This document shows, piece after piece, positions 1-12,800 of a DNA stretch of 64,000 nt. Source of the DNA: Laccaria trichodermophora (Eukaryota; Basidiomycota; Agaricomycetes; Agaricales; Hydnangiaceae). Location: NCBI GenBank assembly GCA_018417955.1, contig JACTVC010000010.1, positions 1 through 64,000 on the forward strand, in the 5' to 3' direction. Position 1 is the stretch's first letter. Each line of letters opens with the position of its first letter. A model generated the notes under the pieces. The model was not told where the DNA came from and ran no database searches. It saw nothing but the letters and a program-made list of their open reading frames with translations. Position numbers and translations under genes: made by a program.

Positions 1-2228
1 TTACTTATTTAGCCCTCAGACGAATCAGCTAGAGTGATCATTTCTCCTCAAAGACGTAAGCTCGGGAAGTCTCCTTTGGATTCTTACCATCCTGGTCCAG
101 AGTCTTTCCCGCCTCGTGGTAATGAAGTCACGCAAGTTCGCAAAGACATGTTCAAGGTCAACAAACCTGTAATCGAATCTTTGCCTCCTGCACTGACGCT
201 GCAACAGGGCATTGGGATCGTCGAATGTCAAACGCCTAACGAGTACGTCTCCTGCCCTTTGAATTACCGTAACACTGTTTAATCTCATGTCTGGTTTGAA
301 GGAAACGACTTCAAGACAAGTGGTTGACATCACGGTTCAATGATGTGACCACCGTGACAGCACCTCTTTGGTCGATCACAACAACTTGAACTTGGCAAGT
401 CAAAGCTGTCCATAGCAGTGATATCAGATCCACAACCTCCAATGACGATCCCGCACATCCACATCCACCCTTTTATTCCCCCGCACAAGTTCGCCCACAA
501 AAGACCCTACTTCCATCGTCATCTTTATACCTCTAAACAGTAAAAAACAATCCTTCCTCGCTCTTCCTCTTTACCGCAGCACCATCCAGCACCATCCAGC
601 ACCATCGAATCCATAGTATTATACTCACACAGCACCACTATGTCCCATCCACGCGCCTTCCCCGAGTCATCAGGTGTCTCCGACGAAGTTCAAGCTTTCT
701 AGGGAGAGCGGGCATAGGTATAGTCAGAGCTTGACTTCGGAGGAACCAAGGTCTTTGTCTGTACCTCCGTTCAGGTCTTCGTCTCCTCTGTCTTCTTCAT
801 AGGAACGGGATGGAGATGAAGAGGACGAAACGCGTTGATACCCTCCTTTGTCTACCATACCCACAAGACGCCAAAAACATAGTCACTAACACGCCTATCT
901 GCCCACCTCTCCTCCACTCTCCATGGTGTTGGGGCTAGGGAGATTCCGGACCAATTGACGCATGATACCACTGCATGGGAAAACGTTTTTGAGGTTGAAC
1001 GAGGGTGATTTTGACAGGTACGTGTTCTTCTTTCCTTAATTCTACTCTTTCTCTTTTTTGTTTTTATTTCTACCTAGTGCTAAAAATTGGATTGAATCAA
1101 AGGTTTGATCCTCCCAAAACCCACCACCATCCTCCTCCTCTCCGCCTCCCGCTCCCTGCTTCAAGATGTCCTACGAGGCCGGATTTGGGGGTTCTTTTAG
1201 CGTTGATGTGGGGAGGAGGAGCAGGACAACAACGCACTCTTCCCTCGCAGGGGACAGTACACGATTTATTCTCGTTTTCTGCTTCTAGCCCTGTGCTGGC
1301 CACGGTCCTAGTGCAAATTTTGAGGGAAGAGACGGAAGGAGAAACGATTCAATCGCCGTACCCGCCCTGCCCCTGCTTACGCCTGTACATATCGGCTCTG
1401 GCTCGTGCTCTCCATTTGTGCCTATGGGTTTTCCTGTCGTTTCCGGTTCCCATCAATAGGTACAGGTTTGCCATCCGTTCCCATGAATTCTGGTTTCTCC
1501 TAGGCACAGGCTCTCCGTTCGCTGAGGTTCGAATGGATACAGCAGGACTGTACATGCTGCCATACCTTCCATCCCATCGAACTCTATGCCTCCAATGACA
1601 ATAATCCCACTTGTCAGTGGCCCAGGCCAAGAACACTTCTCGTAGACGTAGACCCCCCTCTTTTCAGTGCTGGTGTGGGTGGGGAAAGGAAGAGGGCGGG
1701 CATTGCGACAACGGTGACCGGTTCCGGGGTTGTTATTGTTATGCATTATAGGCCACGGCCTGACGTATCCAGTGGCGGGAGACTCTCCCACTCTCCTACA
1801 CAACCAATAACCAATAACAGGAGTACGAAGGAGTGGGAGTTGGAGTTGGGTGGGACCGTTATGCGAAGGTTGGTGGCGCCGCTGAGAAGGTTAGTGCCGG
1901 TGGGGAGGAGAAAGACGAAGACGGGAATGGACGTACAAGAGCGAGAAGGCCGCGGAACTAGAGCAAGTAATGCTCTAAGCGGAACTCGAGGAAGAGATGG
2001 AAAACATTCCATTCAACTTGGTGGTCTCAACACGTTTGCTCTTCCTCGGTCTGTCGTCTTTCTTGTGTTAAGTTACAAGACGATGTCTTTTTGAAATGGG
2101 GGTGAACAACTTCGCAGGTTATGGGTTACATGTATGGTTGTCCTGTGGGATTCTCTACGCAAGTTGTTATGTACTGGTACTGTACTCCTGGGCCATAAGC
2201 CAGCATGAACTTTTTTGTGAAGAATGCT
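1..2228. other. gene-poor or decayed region
   Basis: I see no convincing gene here. Around 640-1000 there is coding-like DNA, starting with an ATG at 640 and broken by stops within about 60 bases, rich in Ser/Pro/Arg codons; it may be the remains of a gene. Longer open frames at 1005-1598 and 1675-2094 lack any recognisable domain and have equally long frames on the other strand, so I do not call them. A short tandem repeat of the 10-mer ccagcaccat lies at about 578-606. Confidence 0.35.
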
Positions 2229-2236
2229 TATATAAG
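2229..2236 (+). promoter_or_regulatory. TATA box of the AT-hook gene
   Basis: The octamer tatataag lies about 60 bases before the ATG at 2297. This is a usual TATA-to-start distance for fungal genes with a short leader. No other frame competes here. Confidence 0.5.
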
Positions 2237-2296
2237 CAACACCTTCTTCAAGCCAACATTCAGCACCGCAGCAATTCACCAGAATCCCACCACAAG

Positions 2297-5200
2297 ATGC
2301 CAGAAATTCAGGAAATCAATGGAATTGAAAATATTATCAACAATGCAAAGGGGACAAATCTCACAGTGAAGCAACTTGCCAACACCTCCTGTATGTAATT
2401 GCTTATCAGTAAAATTAAGGCCTATTTCAAGTTGGTCACTGACATGCAAAACTTTCCATAGTCCACTTGGAGATTATTCCTATTGCCTTTTCTATGGGAA
2501 CTGCCACAAGACCTTATACAACTCTCACAGTTGACCGATCCAACTACCATGAACATGAATCTGACTGCAATGTTGGCTTTTCTGCAAATTCTTCACCTTC
2601 ACCTACTAGTATTCCAGACACACCTGCACCTTCAAATTCTCCCCCTCCAGCAACACACGATGCACCTTCACCTTCCTCCTCACTATTTTTTGACATACCT
2701 TCACCTCCTTGCTCTTCAATTGAGGCTCCAGAGCTTTCTGATGCTCCAGATGATCTTTCTGATGCTCCAAATCTTTCTGATGCTCCATATATTTCTGGTG
2801 CTCCAGAGCTTTCTGATGATTCAGACTTGGACTCAAGCCAAGCTGCTAAGTATGGATATCCCCCAGCAAGCTGGATTGAACATTCTCAGGACAAGCCTTG
2901 GCTGTACTTACTAGAGAACCCAGAATCTGGGAACCTCATATGTGTCAAAAGGGGAAAGTTGCTCATGATGATTGCTGGTCCACATGCAGCACTCATCTGG
3001 CTAGGTCTTGAAGGAAACATCGTGGTGTTACCAACTCCTGTCTATCAGGAGATAGTGTCAAATGATGTTCCAGGCGGAAACCCTGACCCAGTCAAAGCTA
3101 ATCTGATGCAACGTTTCATTATTCCAGATAGATTCAAAGTTGAATACTCACATGGCTGGAATTCCACTGAATCCCGAACCATTAGGCTGTATGCTGCATG
3201 GGTTTCAGACAACTGGACCTATGCTCTGAGTGACTTCTCTGGGCTTGTTAGATTTCATGTTGTCAGCTGCCATGGAGGCTGGTCAAAGGCTGACCTTGAT
3301 TATAGAAACCCTCAGTCTGTATGTCTTCCACCTCTTTCTCTTATCAGAGCTAAAATCTTATCATTTATTAAATAGTCATGGACCAGTCTTTTCAGCTCTG
3401 CCTTCAGTGGAGGTCCTGACTGGCATTTGGAGACAGAATTAGCAAGACAGGCTCTAGACAGGTGGAGAGCTGATGTTTGTCAGGAACATCAAATCTATTT
3501 GCAAGAGATAGCTGCTCTCCACCAGGCACATGCAAAAGCACATTCCAATCACAGAATTGACTCATTCTTTGCAAGAAAGTACCTCCATTTCTTCATTGTG
3601 AGGCTGAGATATTTTTAATTTTTTTTTTACAGATCTACAGGCACTCTTGAAGGAAGGGAAAGGCCAGCCCTTGATACAAGTTTGCTTCCCAACCCTCCCA
3701 GAAGGCCCATCATTAAAGAAATTTGCAACAACCCATTTGGTGCCTTTAGTGGATTTGGTCGTCACTGTGCCAACGACTTTCTTTTCTTGAATGCAATATT
3801 TCCAGGCATGCCATCTTACCTCATCTGTTCAAATGATAAATCCTATGAAGATTTCAAAGATGCCATCTATTGTTATGTTACCCAATTTTCCTCTACCGAA
3901 TTCTACCGGCTTGTCTCTTCCATTCCAAACACCCAAAATCCTTTCTCCTTCAACGAAACCTCCAACACAAAATATATTGACAAATATATTCAGGTATTCC
4001 GTAGAGCATATGCCAATGTTCCAAAAAAGCTCTATGAAAAGTATGCAAAACTTGGTCTTCTAGATCCAGAGCATACTATAGGCAGGTTACAATATTTTCT
4101 TTTCTTTGGCTAATATTGACCAGATCATAGGCCTCACTTACAATAAAGGTTCTAATTTGAAAGCAGTCACTGGCAACTCCAAGAAAGTGCAAGTCTACTT
4201 TTATTCCAAGCCTCTCAGGGCATATAGTATAATCAAAGCCCAAGTTCCAAGGGATTGGACTCTGGTTCCTCTTTCAAAAGTATGTCCTAATATTTCTATT
4301 AATTTGATTGTTAAATTTTTATATGTCTAGATTCCTGTCCAGAAAGACATCAAATGCTTTGGATTCCAAACTACTATCGGATTGGCCCAATTTCGAGAAC
4401 AACTTCTGAATCGCCAGCAATGGAAAGGGGTTGAACCAGGAACTCAGAAGCCTGGAAGGCCTGCAAGGGTAAAATATTTACTTGATTTGTTGATTGATAT
4501 TTTTCTAATCAAATGATATACCTGTAGGTTAGCACAGGAAAGAGAGGAAGACCCCAAAAAACAAGTTTAACAAAGCTACAGATTATAAGGCTAATGGATG
4601 AACATGTAGGCAGAAAACCTTTAGAGAGGTATGTGATTGTTGCTTCTATTGCATTTGTGGGCACTCTACTGAATACTACTCATATTTATAGGCTACCAGA
4701 TGGATCCAGAACCTCAACAAGTCCCATTGAAGATGATGATCCCATTGAAGAAGAAGAAGAAATTCAAGAAATCATTGAAAAAGAAGTCCAAGATCCCATT
4801 GATGAAGAAGAAGTCCAAGGTCAAGATTCTAGCAATGAAATCAATGTATGGAACTATGAGATACAAGATGAAGAGATGGAAGAGGTAGCTCTTGAAGAAA
4901 ATGAAGTGAATGTTGAGGGTAATGATTTATATGAGAAACCAGAGCTACAAAGGTAAGCATTTATTTTTCTAGATCCTTCTTTATTAAATTTCCTCTCTAT
5001 TTTAGCTCAATTATTCTAATGGAACAGTCAAAGATTGTTGCTGGTTCTAGTCTAAAGCGCACCCGTTCGGTCTCAGAAAGCTCAAAACACATATCCACCA
5101 TGGAGGTACTTGGTTTGGTTGTCATTATGGTAGTTTTGAGAACTAAATTTTCCACCATCTGCCATCAGCAAGAACACCAGGCAGAAGCAGAAGCCAAGCA

Positions 5201-5405
5201 CCGCAGGAAAGAGCTCCAAGATCATGCAAATAAAATTGCTTGGAAGAATCCCTTCAGTGATCCAGCAGACTGGTCAAATTCTAAGAAGAGAGAGAAGAAG
5301 AGAAGACCATGGAGAAAAGGAGATGAAAGGCTAGACCTCACTGTATTGGAGGCCCAAAGAATGCTGAAGGATCCAGAGGGATTTTATTATACCCCTTATA
5401 TGTAG
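2297..5405 (+). CDS. AT-hook hypothetical protein, about ten exons, transposon-associated?
   Basis: I do not recognise the family. Exons as I read them: 2297-2390, 2462-3318, 3376-3578, 3633-4085, 4124-4279, 4331-4468, 4528-4628, 4692-4952, 5006-5105, 5169-5405. Visible parts in order: a Ser/Pro/Thr-rich stretch with a repeated LSDAP unit near residues 85-125, a central segment with many Trp residues, two AT-hook-like motifs (KPGRPAR and KRGRPQK, exons 6-7), a long Glu/Asp-rich stretch (exon 8) and a basic Gln/Glu/Lys-rich C-terminus. AT-hooks bind the minor groove of AT-rich DNA, so a nuclear role is likely. The exon 4/5 junction leaves a one-base frame problem with the splice sites I chose, so it may be damaged or spliced otherwise. 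The DNA is more AT-rich than its neighbours and is bordered by repeats, which suggests an accessory or mobile origin. Confidence 0.6.
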
Positions 5406-5488
5406 TATTCCTCAGCTTCTCACTGATTTTATTTTGAGACTACCAAATGGAGATAGACAGTTGAAATCAAGCATCTTCAAAGTACATT

Positions 5489-6164
5489 AGGGGAATTCAA
5501 AGTTGACGCAGCGGCCGCTTAGAAATGGTTGCTACAGATTAATTTACTTCCATCAAAGCGATTCAACTTTGATCGCTCAACAAGTGCATGATCCCTGAAT
5601 CGCTTTGAATCGGTTCAAATTCAGTTGCTGCTTCCAACTTTCAGACTCCGAAGATTTTCAATCTCACAAATATAATTGTTTTCGCTGGTGTGTATGGCAG
5701 TTCAACAGCCATTACCTGCTCTTAGTCATAGAAAACAATTAATATAGGTTATATATAATACATGCACTGTATATATGCATTTTTCATTTTTTTTTTCACC
5801 CAAGTTCCAATCTAAATTTAATGTTTAGTGATCCTTATAATTAAAATCAGTCCAACAAAAACTGCACAAAAACTTTATATCAAAAAAATTACAAGAATAG
5901 TTCCAGCCACTTGGACACTTGCTAGACAGACGGGGTTGTCTTTTTCACTTGAAATGTAAGGGAGAAGTTGATGCTGCTCAGCGCCAAAAGCGGGGGATGA
6001 TATAAATTGAAACCCCGACTGATTGACGCCCAATGCGATTTTGCTGCTGCAGCCAGATCAAAGCCAGATCTCCATCCGCTTCAAACTTTTTTGAAGCGTG
6101 GGAAATTTTACTTTTTTGTAGCAACCGCTTTGAAGCGGCCGCTATGGCAACTTTGAATTCCCCT
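5489..6164. mobile_element. MITE-like element with long imperfect inverted repeats
   Basis: The ends form terminal inverted repeats that begin AGGGGAATTCAAAGTTG. The match continues inward with an agcggccgctt block and a ggttgctac block, so the imperfect repeat is about 45 bases long (about 5489-5534 against 6118-6164). The element is about 676 bp and has no reading frame of note, so it would need a transposase from elsewhere. The flanks allow two readings: a TA duplication if the repeat starts at GGGG, or a 3-bp ATT duplication (5486-5488 and 6165-6167) if it starts at AGGGG. The inner part carries further copies of a caaagcg/aagcgg-type motif. Confidence 0.75.
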
Positions 6165-6650
6165 ATTCTTCCTTGAGTAGCATTCAGATAATGACACCCA
6201 ATTCACCCTACAAGCAGGCACCACAGAAAACTTTGGAAGGGAAATACAGTCCTTGCAGAAGTCTCAGATGTAGATTCAACTTTCTTGACTCTTGTCATGT
6301 ATCATCCACAATTCTTGTTTTTGGTGGATGATGGAATATTTCTATCCTTCTTGTATGTAACCAGATTTTCATAATTATTGAAATATTGGCAGGTTTTGTT
6401 AGTAGGCTGCCATAGTTGTAGAAGCCTGTGACTTTAAACTTATCATACATCGTCTTCCTACGTTCTTGTTGCTGGAACATTGATATCCTACTTTTGGACT
6501 TCTGACAAGGTTCTTGGAATTATAAAATATTGGCAAGTCATTGTAAAAGGCTGGAAAGCAATTTCAAAATCATTCTCCCCTGTCATGGGTCTGCTGTAAT
6601 TCTGATCATTGGCCACTAGTTACAACTTGGATACCATGATTGCACCACTT

Positions 6651-7020
6651 TTCAAATTTTTGTCATGGATCAGCCACAATTCTAGTCAACGGCCACTAGT
6701 TACAGCTCAGCTACCTCAATTGCAGAACTTTATCTGAGGCTCAAATTAATTCACTTGTTAGGCCTACAACTAAAATTCTTGCACAATGCTTACCAAATTT
6801 CATCTACTTTACACACCACTTACAAATTTTTGTCATGGATCAGCCACAATTCTGGTCAACAGCCACTAGTTACAACTCGGCTATCTCAATTGCAAGATTA
6901 CTGCAGTGAATTATCTGAGGCTCATAATAATTCCTTTGTTGGGCCTTCAACTGTAATTCTTGCATTATGCTTACCACACTTCACCTACTTTACACACCAT
7001 CTTCAAATTTATATCTAGCA
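6651..7020 (+). repeat. about 180-bp tandem repeat, two copies plus a part copy
   Basis: A unit starting ttcaaatttttgtcatgg at 6651 recurs at about 6831, and a shortened start appears near 7002. Each unit contains cagccacaattct, then gccactagttaca, then tttacacaccac near its end. A weaker upstream part copy can be seen at about 6590-6650. The DNA is AT-rich like the gene and MITE to its left. The open frames across it are short and I call no gene in 6165-7119. Confidence 0.7.
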
Positions 7021-7119
7021 TTATCCAAGGTACCAAAGCAGTGCCACATTGTTTTGACTTGACAAATACTATCTGGCAAAATCAAGTGCCCGTGATTTTC
7101 CTGATGATGTTAAAAGTTT

Positions 7120-7531
7120 TCGCAAGCTCTTTGAATTGGCGAAACCACCGAGCATCCTCAGTCTGCCCGGGCGGTACTGTTGTGGTTCGACTTCGAGGGG
7201 TACGAATTTGCGGTCGAGGCGACTTCGACTTTACGATCGCCGGGCGGTGGCCGAGAGTCTGACAGGCAGTGGTCTTTCACAGTCAGACAAGACTAATACA
7301 GAACCTAAGCGATTCATGACTATCATCTCCGCACCAGTTCTGCTCAATGGTGGCCGGCAGGTCGACCGAGGGTTCTTCTGCCTCGGCTGCAGGAACGAGA
7401 ACAGGGATAAAAACAAACACTTCAGAATCAAATACACCACAGAGGGCTTGTCAGGGCACATTGCGAAGTATGGACGGGTAGTGGAGATACCGAAGATCCC
7501 TGGCAGGTTCATGCACGTTGAAAAGGACTAG
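7120..7531 (+). pseudogene. 5'-truncated F-box family gene copy
   Basis: From about 7120 the sequence matches the C-terminal third of the F-box proteins at 7709 and 23646: RKLFELAKPPSILSLPGRYC, then RRLRLYDRRAV, then VDRGFFCLGCR, then GRFMH..KD before the stop at 7529-7531. Nothing upstream matches the F-box or the cysteine-rich middle of the full copies, so the copy has lost its 5' two thirds. The retained part is an open frame. The break lies just right of the AT-rich repeat block, which may mark the rearrangement. Confidence 0.8.
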
Positions 7532-7708
7532 AATATGCCGCTGGGAGGGGAGGGAGGCATAGGCGCGTTTTTTTAAGGCTTTTGTTCGTAAAACTTTTTC
7601 TGTGAAATAAAGAAACGTACTGTACATGTATTGTCCGCAACTCGAAGGCATTTATGTAGGGTTAGGTGACAGAGAACTGCCTGGCAAACATACCCTGCTT
7701 CCCTCATC

Positions 7709-8717
7709 ATGCATAAACAACGATGTCGTCGACGTCTCCGCCCTGTGATGCTCCCTAATTCACTCGATTCCATGATACACGTATGTCGGACGTTTAATAT
7801 GCGGGACAATACGTTGGACGACGCGCAGCTGGAAAGACGGTGTCCACTCGACAATGGGCGACACGACTGCATGCCAATCTCCACGCCTTTTCCTGCTAAT
7901 CAGCTCGACAGGCTCCCTCTAGAACTTCTCATCGAGGTTCTGCTGCAGCTGGACATTCCTTCGCTGACTCGCTTTCGCGTCCTCAATCACCACACAATGG
8001 AGCTTGTCAACTCTGTCCGCCAGTACACCGCAATGATTGAGCATTGCCCCAACATCATCCGTGCCATTGTCAGCATTCAGGCGGACGCGTTTGACTGTAG
8101 TACGCTATACAGAACGCTTTGTACAAGCCGATGTTTCACGTGCAATCGCTTTGGCGACCATCTCTATCTCATAGACTGTCGTCGGGTCTGCTATTTCTGC
8201 TTCACTGAGCGGCCGGAATACTTCCCCCTCACAAGTCGCGAAGCATACAAGCTTTTCACCCTCAATGGAAAGCCACAGAGTAACGATAAAACCTCCCGCA
8301 AACTGTTCAAGTTGGCGAAACCACCGAGCATTCTCAGCCTTCCCGGGCGGTACTGTTATGCTTGGACTACGAGGGGAGGGATTTTGCAGTCGAGGAGACT
8401 TCGACTCTACGATCGCCGGGCTGTGGCACAGAGTCTGACAGGCAGCGGTCGTCCACAGTCAGACAAAACCACCAGGGAACCTAAGCGATTCATGGCCATC
8501 ATCTCCGCACCAGTTCTGCTCAATGGTAGCCGGCAGGTCGACCGAGGGTTTTTCTGCCTCGGCTGCAGGGACGAAACATTGGACAAATCCGAAAACCAAG
8601 CACTTCAGAATCAAGTACACGACGGAGGACCTGTCAGGGCACATTTCGAACTATGGACGAGTAGTGGAGGGCATGCCGAAGGGCTACGGCAGGTTCATGC
8701 ACGCTACCAAGGACTAG
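7709..8717 (+). pseudogene. F-box protein copy with C-terminal frameshift
   Basis: The frame opening at 7709 encodes an F-box-like segment (DRLPLELLIEVLLQLDIPSL, about residues 69-88). A Cys-rich segment with CFTCNRF and CYFCF follows, which may bind zinc, then the conserved SILSLPGRYC and RRLRLYDRRAV blocks. F-box proteins usually link substrates to the SCF ubiquitin ligase through Skp1. At about 8565-8605, after GFFCLGCR, the frame changes: the conserved ending (FRIKYTT..LSGH..YGRVV..GRFMHATKD) is read in another frame and stops at 8715-8717. The original frame runs on to 8722 with unrelated residues. Against the intact copy at 23646-24740 this looks like a small indel. A short unseen intron is possible but no clear splice pair is present. 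Confidence 0.75.
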
Positions 8718-9896
8718 ATTAAGTACGCCGAAGTCGGTTTTTCTAGCTATGCCACCACATAATTCAGCTTTGTACAGAGTCCAAAACCCCACAATTGGGA
8801 TCTAGTGGTTATTCCCGTTCGACCTCGGGTTGGAGATAATTTCTGGTGTTCTCAAGTTTCCGAAAACAAATCTTGCGTCGGCTGCAACTGCAACGCAGGG
8901 GTTACGCACACATTCAATTATTTCAATATTCAGATCCTGACTAGTGACTGGTGCCGCGACGAAATTTATTGTGCTCGCGTTGAACAGCTACCACGTACGG
9001 GCCACTACTACGCTGCCTGGGGCTAAGCAGGTCCACTGGCACCTCCGACTTGGAGGTGCATCGGCCCATCTTGAGTCACGCCAGCCTTCACCAAATGGGC
9101 TACACAATAATGCGATGCATTCGGCAGATTTTCCTTCGATAGTCTCGCACATCGCACGTTTGTCCCAGCATGCCGCTCGCACTGAATGAACTGCTCTGGC
9201 TTTGTGCAACCGCAGCTGTATTTCCGAACCTGTTCAATGCACATTGTAGGTTCTGAGTCTTTACGCGGTAAGGAATGCGTCTACGGCGAACGGCATTAGA
9301 GACTCACTTTGTTTAAAACTTTGCTTGACGTATGAGGCAGACAAGTGGAGGTCCTGTTGCGCTGGCTGTGGCTGGTGCAGTAAAGATGGTCCCAATACTT
9401 ATGTAGTACATAAATACCAACCAGCCGTGCCACTCTTAACAGCTTTCTCAGCTGGATCCACAGGCCAACAAGCGACAAACAAGTCTATCTATGATCTATC
9501 CATCAGATACGCAGTCAGCAGGGGGTAGTTCAGTATGAATGGGGTAATAAGATGTCACTGTGACGGACCTACAGCTAGCTACAACCAATCTACAACGGAC
9601 CAACGTTAACTTGACCTCTACCGTTACAGGGAGAAAGCTTGGCGAGAGACACAGGCATCACGAGCCGACAACTTGTGAAAAGCCGACCAACGTTCGGGAT
9701 CCGCTCAACTTTGCAAAGTTGCTCGTCGACTTGTACTACTACTAAATAACTTATAGAACGCATGGCGGAGAGGGGCAAGTGATACAGCTTGGAAAGCTTG
9801 GAGGAGATAAAGCACGTGTAGTGCGCCGTCGTGGCCTTAACCTTAAACTAGGGTCTGCCTCGATCTTTGCTTTAGATTTTTCGTTTCTCTGGCAGT
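8718..9896. other. intergenic, no gene seen
   Basis: I find no supported gene. Open frames are under 85 codons, overlap on both strands and show no known motif. The last few hundred bases should include the promoter of BMS1. Confidence 0.5.
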
Positions 9897-12800
9897 ATGG
9901 ACGACCGTCCACACAAGGCCCACCGCCCAGCCCAGTCAGGCGCAAAGGCTGAGAAGAAAAGCAAAGGGAAGGGAAAGGAAAAACAACATGGATTCAACGA
10001 AAAGGTGTTTGCAACTACCTTTTTTTTTTTTTCAATTTCGCGAACTCATCCTGTCTCGCAGGCATTTGCGCCTAAATCAGGTCGTCGAGCAGACCGGCAA
10101 GGCAGACGAAATGTTGAGCGAGACCAAACACGCTTGCACGTCCCCCTCGTAAACCGAACACCTGACGACGAGCCTCCACCAGTAATCATAGCCTTAGTTG
10201 GTCCACCAGGAGTCGGCAAAACGACTTTACTGAAGAGCCTTGTCCGGCGGTACACCAAACAAATGTTGAACGACGTCAAAGGTCCCATCACTGTCGTCAG
10301 TGGCAAGAAACGCCGTCTCACCTTTATTGAATGCAACAACGACCTGAACAGTATGATCGACATTGGGAAAATTGCCGACCTCATCCTCCTCATGATTGAC
10401 GGTTCCTTCGGTTTCGAAATGGTGCATATCCCCCACTTTACAAATGCGTCAGCTCACCTTTGTCTAGGAAACATTCGAATTTCTCAACATCCTCCAATCT
10501 CACGGCTTCCCAAAAGTAATCGGCGTCCTCTCCCACCTGGATTTAATCAAAAAGGCTGCCACTCTCCGTTCCACCAAAAAAGCCCTCAAAAAGCGGTTTT
10601 GGACAGAAATCTATCAAGGCGCAAAGCTGTTCTATCTGTCTGGAGTCCTTAACGGGCGGTACCCCGACACTGAAATTATGAACCTCTCCCGCTTTATCAG
10701 CGTCATGAAATTCCGCCCCTTAGTCTTCCGCAACTCTCATCCATACCTCCTTGCAGACCGTCTAGAGGATCTGACGCCTCGAGAACTCGTTCGGACTTCC
10801 AAAGGTAAATGCGATCGGACGGTAACAGTGTATGGCTACGTGAGGGGATCAAACCTCCGTCAAAGTCACAAAGTCCATATACCAGGTGTTGGAGACCTCG
10901 ATATACAGGGCATAACAGTGCTAGGCGATCCTTGCCCCTTACCAAATGAGAGTTCGGAAAAGAGGCGCAAGTTGAGTGAGAAAAAGAAGCTGCTCATCCA
11001 TGCTCCCATGAGCGATGTCGGTGGGGTGATCTACGACAAGGATGCTGTGTGGGTGAATGTTCCTGGTAGTTTCACGCGTGGAAATACAGACGGTACGTTC
11101 CTGACTTTTCTCACTGATCAATTGTTAATTCTCGCTCCAGTTCCACAAGGCGAAGGCGAGCAAATGGTGATGGATCTGCAAGATGTCAACAACACCCTCG
11201 AAGATGCAGTCGCCAAATCCCAAATCCGGTTGTTCGGCACTTCTTCAAAAACTCTCACTGTCGAAGATGAAAAGGGTGGCATTATTGGGGAGGGATCTGA
11301 TGAAGAGGTTTATAGTGATGAGGAGGATGAGGAGGATGAAGAAGAAAGTGATGATGAGGAGGATGAGGAGGACGAAGGGGATGAGGACGAGTCGGATGAG
11401 GGTGATGATGCAGAGATTCCAAGAGACGCTAGAAGTACCGGCCGAACGACACACCGCAAAATCATGCGCACAGTTCCTTCTTCCAGCAAAAAGGAACGCC
11501 AAGATGTCGAATACGCTGACAGCGATTCCGATCTTGGCGGAGACGACGTCGACGAGGAGGATAGGCGGGTCCGATTTAATGGTGAAGATGAAGATGAAGA
11601 CATTCCCAGTGACGAAGAAGCAGAGGCTATCTCCGAGGGAGAAGAAGGGGAGTCAATACCAAAATGGAAGCTAAACCTATCTGAACGAGCCAAGAAATCC
11701 ACCTCCCTTTCTCGGAAAGCCCGGCTGAAAGATTGGACGAAGCTCATATACTCGACCAACCTTACTCCCGAGGAGATCATTGGCGACAAAAGAGAGGAGG
11801 ACCACGAAGAAGATGACAAGATGGAGATGGACGAAGATGACTTCTTCAAGATCAAGAAGACATCGTCTGATAATGCCGAAGAGCTGGATATGAGCAACGA
11901 CCCCGTTGATCCTGAGGAGTTGAAGAAGTGGGAGGATGAAGATATGTTAGAATCAATACGGCATCTCTTCATTACAGGCGGGGATGTCGATGCAGAACAA
12001 GGTGACGGTGGACTTCACGAACAAGGCGAGGATGCAGACGCAGACGAAAACGAAAACGACGAAGACAGCAATGCCCCCAAACCCTCCTCATCCGACCCCG
12101 AGTCCACACGAGCAGCAGCCTTAGCCGCCAAGAAAGAAGCTCTCAAGCGCAAGTTTGATGAACAATACGACGATCCTGAGTCCTCCAAACTCGACTTTTA
12201 CACGGAGAAAAAGGACGAAATGGCTCGCCAACTCGCCTTGAACCGTGCAGAGTTTGAAGGTGTTGACGCTGAATCGCGTGCCTTGGTTGAGGGCTACCGT
12301 CCAGGATCCTATGTCCGCATAGAGCTCGCCAACGTCCCTGCCGAGCTTATCGAGAACTTTGATCCTACATACCCCATCATCGTCGGTGGGCTGCTCGCAG
12401 CCGAAGAAAGGTTCGGATACGTCCAAGTCCGTATAAAACGACACAGGTGGTACATAAAGACACTCAAAACCAATGACCCCCTCATCTTCTCCCTCGGTTG
12501 GCGTCGATTCCAAACTATCCCTATATACTCACTTGACGACCACTCTATACGGATGCGCATGCTCAAATACACCCCAGAGCACATGCACTGCTACGCTACA
12601 TTCTATGGGCCTGTGTCACTTCCAAACACCGGTTTCTGCGCGTTCAACTCGCTCTCAGGGGATACCCCCGGTTTCAGGGTCACTGCTACGGGGGTGGTGC
12701 TTGACATTGACCGCTCAGTGAAAATTGTGAAGAAACTCAAGTTGACTGGGGTGCCGTATAAGATCTTCAAGAACACGGCGTTCGTTCGGGATATGTTTTC

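Noticed and set aside
1005..1598. 197-codon frame with hydrophobic start
   Set aside because: Overlapped by equally long minus-strand frames, odd composition, no start context or splice structure that would support a gene.
11310..11972. 220-codon Ser-rich frame on the minus strand
   Set aside because: It is the antisense of the Asp/Glu-rich region of BMS1; Glu/Asp codons read backwards give Ser/Phe/Leu codons.
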